64,000 nt of DNA, taken from contig NC_051103.1 of assembly GCF_901709675.1 (NCBI RefSeq), positions 3,953,501-4,017,500 on the forward strand, in the 5' to 3' direction. The notes beneath the pieces are model-generated. The model was given only the letters and a program-made list of their open reading frames with translations, did no database searches and was not told where the DNA came from. The DNA comes from Syngnathus acus (taxonomy: Eukaryota > Chordata > Actinopteri > Syngnathiformes > Syngnathidae). Position 1 is the stretch's first letter. The number at the start of each line of letters is the position of its first letter. The position numbers were made by a program, and so were the translations under genes. Positions 60,600-64,000 of the stretch are shown in pieces.

Positions 60600-60880
60600 T
60601 CCCTTAGCTCAAGCCCGGCGATGGGTATCACAAGAGAAATGCCCATGATCTCACCAGAAGTTTCCGTCATGCAGGTTTTTCATTAATCAGAGGCTCCTCT
60701 CGTCTCCATATCCTCATCTTATTTCCATCACCAACGACCGTGACGCCGCAGATATTTACACAGGCAAGTTTAGAGAAGGATCAGCTCGACCTCGGCTCCA
60801 GGAGCCGTGCTGAATAGTCAATATCCTGCGATGTGACAGTGATTCATGATGTGTCTTTAAAAGGAATACCAACTGTGGTT
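60600..60880. promoter_or_regulatory. Candidate conserved non-coding block
   Basis: The block contains GTTTTTCATTAATCAGAGG at about 60677, CCATATCCTCATC, TGAATAGTCAATATCC and GATTCATGATG in unique sequence. Regulatory role is inferred from composition alone. Confidence 0.22.
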
Positions 60881-63800
60881 TCATGCTCTTATTGTGAATT
60901 TTTTGAGATCTGCTCTGTCGCATTTGGGAGCCAAACTCCTCTTAGTTGCGATCGGGTATTTTAATAGGACAAAACTTCCATGCTGATGCAAGACACAGCA
61001 AGACTCCCACCATTAATCGCAAAACACTCTTGTGCATTTCCTCATAAACATGCACACAAGCGAACCCTCCCACTCCTCTTTCCTTCTCCTAAACCCCCAA
61101 AGCTCACACACCATACCACAGGCACCACACACACAGCGCTTCTCATATGGAATATCGTGGGTGGCGCTGGAGCGGCTGTAAATAGCACTGGAGCAACCCC
61201 TCCATTTCAGCGACCCAAATTTCCTTTTCTGAGGTCTGCTGCTTGGCCTGGAAGTGCTGTACAGCAAGTCTCCAGTCGCCACTGAAGACCACAGTGGCTA
61301 CGCCAAATGCACTTCACAAGGACCACGGACTACGGTGACCAGATGGCCCTTGCCTCACATCGCATGCGTGCCCTCACGTTGACGTACGTGCGAATAGCCA
61401 CGTGCTAACGCAGCAACTTTTATCCACTTACAGGAAATCGTCATACTGGAATGAGAAAAGGGTTAAAGGATCCTCCTTCAAAAAAAGTCCTCCTATACTT
61501 ATAGAGGTGGGGGCTTGGATTTAAAAATACTATCCATGACAATGAATGGGAATTCAATTCCGTAGATGAAAAACCCTCGAAATAGACCCGAGCCATGAGG
61601 GAATACAAGAAGGGTCTGGGCAGGAGAAAGACTTGTGGTTGCCCATGTCCTTCCTTCAAAGAGATTTTTGTTTGTCGAGAAAGGAGTGAGGGTTGCTATT
61701 CATTTCGGCCATTTGAACTTGGTACAATATTTTACAAGCCCTTCAGAGAGGACCTTTTGCTTCCTTTTCCTGTGGTTTGGCTCGGGATGTGCTTGTCAGG
61801 AGAGGGGAACAGCCAAACCCAAATGTAGATGCTCAACTTGGCAGGCTCTCCATGGAGTGTCCTGACCAGACAAAAGCAGGGAGCGGACTACAGCCAATTT
61901 ATTTATATTCACTGTGGTTTTGCGTGTTTCGTCCTAGACTTCCAGACCCTGGGTGGATATTCCATCTGAGGATTGAGATGGATGGATGAGGTTCCATTGA
62001 CATCCACAATAAAAACTAGAACTATAAACTAAACAAACAATACAGAATTGATGTCACATCCTTAATTTATGTGTTAATCAAATGTGAGGTTTTGATGTCT
62101 TGCCCACCCTGTTTTTATTTAAGTCATGCCCCGAGACAGTCAGGCTATGATAGAAGACAAACTGCCCCGCTTTTATGACTTGACATTTCATGCGATTGTC
62201 GATATTGGCAGCGACAGAATATGCAAGCAATTTGGACGTCGTCAGAATCGCAACGTTGAGCTCCTTCCCCCTTCGGGGGGGATGACCTCACCGCTGTCAG
62301 ACGAGGTATGGAACCAATTTAGGGGAGCTCCCCGGAATCACTCCGTGTGTTTGGCTCTGTCAAAACGAAGACATTTGGAGCCACATCCACTTCTCCTGCT
62401 TGGAGACAACATGGGATTCGAACGAAAACTAGCGTAAAAAAAAAAACAGTCTGACTCACATCCAGGTACTGTTGCTGCGTGGGCGAGCTCATAAATGAGT
62501 CAACCAAAGTTATTTGGATATAGGGACGGTTCGAGGGATGCATACGGTCATGCACAAACACACACGAGCACACAGAGAGTGGCTGCGGCCAGCTAGACCT
62601 CTCTGGTCAGGAGTCGCTGCCAAGAGCGAGCCGAACAGTGGAACACTGGGAGTCTTGTGCCTGATTTTGGAGACTCGTGTCTCTCCCCCGACCTTGCTTC
62701 AAAATATACTGCGGCTTCAAGGAACAGCACTCTCAGCAGTAGGGAGGCCAGGCACGGAAAATTTAGACGCAAGATCTAGGGGGGGGAGGGGTGTCGAGCT
62801 GAAGTCGTTCTCATGCTCATTCACATCTGCGGCCGTGAGCATTTTTCTTAATGCTTTTAGCACGTTTACTGTAAAAAGAGCTGGAGCGAGACTACGTTGT
62901 GGCAATAATGGGATCATAAAATTATACCAATCATGAATAAATTGTTAATCAAACGTTGACTTTGTCAGTAGAGATTTATTTGCCTCTTTTTTCTTAATTG
63001 CAGATGATACCAAAGGGTGCAACTGAGTGACACAGACGTTGACACCTCATAATAACACCTTGTCTTGCTAATAGTGAGTGTTATTGCTACACTAGCCTAT
63101 AATCTCTCACTTTTTTTTTTACGCTTTGGATGACGAAGAATAATCAAGCTGGCACAGAACTGTTCAATCCTCACGTTGCTGTCGTACGTATTACAACATA
63201 AATTTGCAGAAATGTCTAATTGATTAGATGTACTAACACGGCTTTACTTAGACGCCCGCCTCTAGCGAGAATCTATTTTGATTGAAATATTTTCATTACA
63301 AGAAAGCATCCAGTGGGTGTATTTCCAAGAAGCAAGGCTTTTGTATTAGCTTTAAGTTATTTGCCTGCAGCAGGTCTTTCCGGCTCAAAGTGAGAGAGCT
63401 ATAACTGAAAAATTCGAAGGTGTGTTGTCAGGTACATTTTTAGTACAATTTGAAAAATGGACTTGTGAAACATCTGTGCTCTGACAATATTGGACCTTGA
63501 ACTTATACGCAGCCACATATGAGGTAGAGTTCATATCAAAGTCAAACTTTTTTTCAATGCCCACAGTAAAAGAACTCTATTCGCCTTTCATCATTTTATT
63601 TGGGGGAGCACAAGCCGGCTTGACTTAACTGTACTGACTTGGATTTATATTGTACATATAGGACATTTTGTTCTGCCCCTTTGCACGAGCTAAGGCAATG
63701 CCCAAGGATGTTGAAACCCAACATGTTTTGTCTGCTAGCGCCCCGCGTTTACACCTCGCCGCACCTCGATACACCTCAGCACGCTTCATCGCAGAATGAC

Positions 63801-63883
63801 TTACGATGCACGGGCACGCCTGTGGGCGACAAGAAAAACGATGAGGGAAATTCACCTACGCCAAAACGGGCCCACGTTCAGAG

Positions 63884-63975
63884 TTAGGGGGGGGGGTGGC
63901 TGACAGAGGGGAGTGAGTGAGCGCTGAAGGGAAGGGAGGAAGAGAGGCAGGGTGTGGGAAGGGGGGGGGTGCTTC
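63884..63975 (+). repeat. G-tract-rich segment at window end
   Basis: Two G runs of about ten bases (around 63887-63896 and 63961-63969) bracket a purine-rich segment of GGGA/GGGAA units. This fits the simple pattern for G-quadruplex formation on the plus strand and can be typical of promoter or CpG-type sequence. Confidence 0.55.
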
Positions 63976-64000
63976 CTGTCGCCATTCCTGCCTGCCCATA

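Larger units (their letters stand above)
57939..64000. other. Distal gene-free flank to the window end
   Basis: No recognisable exon was found. A CA-rich stretch at about 59073-59110, a unique-looking block at 60600-60880 and a G-tract-rich end (63884-63975) are the visible features. A gene may begin just beyond the window edge, but nothing here proves it. Confidence 0.45.

Noticed and set aside
62126-62437. 103-codon open frame beginning MPRDSQAMIEDK
   Set aside because: Looks somewhat protein-like at the start but soon loses plausible composition; no conserved motif and no flanking exons.
1-64000. CRISPR arrays, operons, ribosome binding sites, phage or plasmid modules, tRNA or rRNA genes
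   Set aside because: Spliced vertebrate genes and fish-type repeats dominate; no regularly spaced repeats or RNA-gene signatures were seen by eye.

Overview
The window is vertebrate nuclear DNA, most likely from a percomorph-type teleost. Every gene is split by short GT-AG introns. The gene set is ace, an alpha-3 integrin, dlx3b and dlx4b, and the dlx pair matches the fish b-type cluster. The repeats are fish-like MITEs. Species was not determined.

Layout: (1) 100-8218, plus strand, a complete two-domain angiotensin-converting enzyme gene (ace): 25 coding exons, 1277 codons, two HEMGH zinc sites and one C-terminal membrane anchor. (2) 9514-20917, minus strand, a complete integrin alpha-3 gene (itga3b by synteny): 25 exons encode the A-tail form (1058 aa) and a further 3' exon encodes the alternative B tail (1077 aa). 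ace and itga3b meet tail to tail. (3) 20918-26233, a gene-free head-to-head interval. (4) 26234-27616, plus strand, dlx3b (3 exons, 284 aa). (5) 31120-32773, minus strand, dlx4b (3 exons, 262 aa). The two dlx genes converge on a 3.5 kb intergenic stretch, where Dlx cross-regulatory enhancers are known in vertebrates. (6) 32774-64000, about 31 kb in which I find no convincing coding exon. It holds two related TA-flanked MITEs, one hAT-type MITE with a near-perfect 8-bp target duplication, several CTCF-like motifs, and unique-looking blocks rich in homeodomain cores that could be distal dlx enhancers.

Working together: ace makes a membrane peptidase and itga3b a laminin-receptor subunit, with no sign of a shared pathway. 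dlx3b and dlx4b are sister homeobox genes, probably co-regulated by the intergenic and flanking DNA. I found no wholly new system. The most noteworthy points are departures from GFFKR in both integrin tails, a GC-AG intron and a triplicated donor motif in itga3b, an ace intron 12 too short for a mammalian-style testis promoter, and the candidate regulatory landscape next to dlx4b. Exon boundaries were set by hand from splice consensus, reading-frame continuity and remembered family sequences. No alignment was run.
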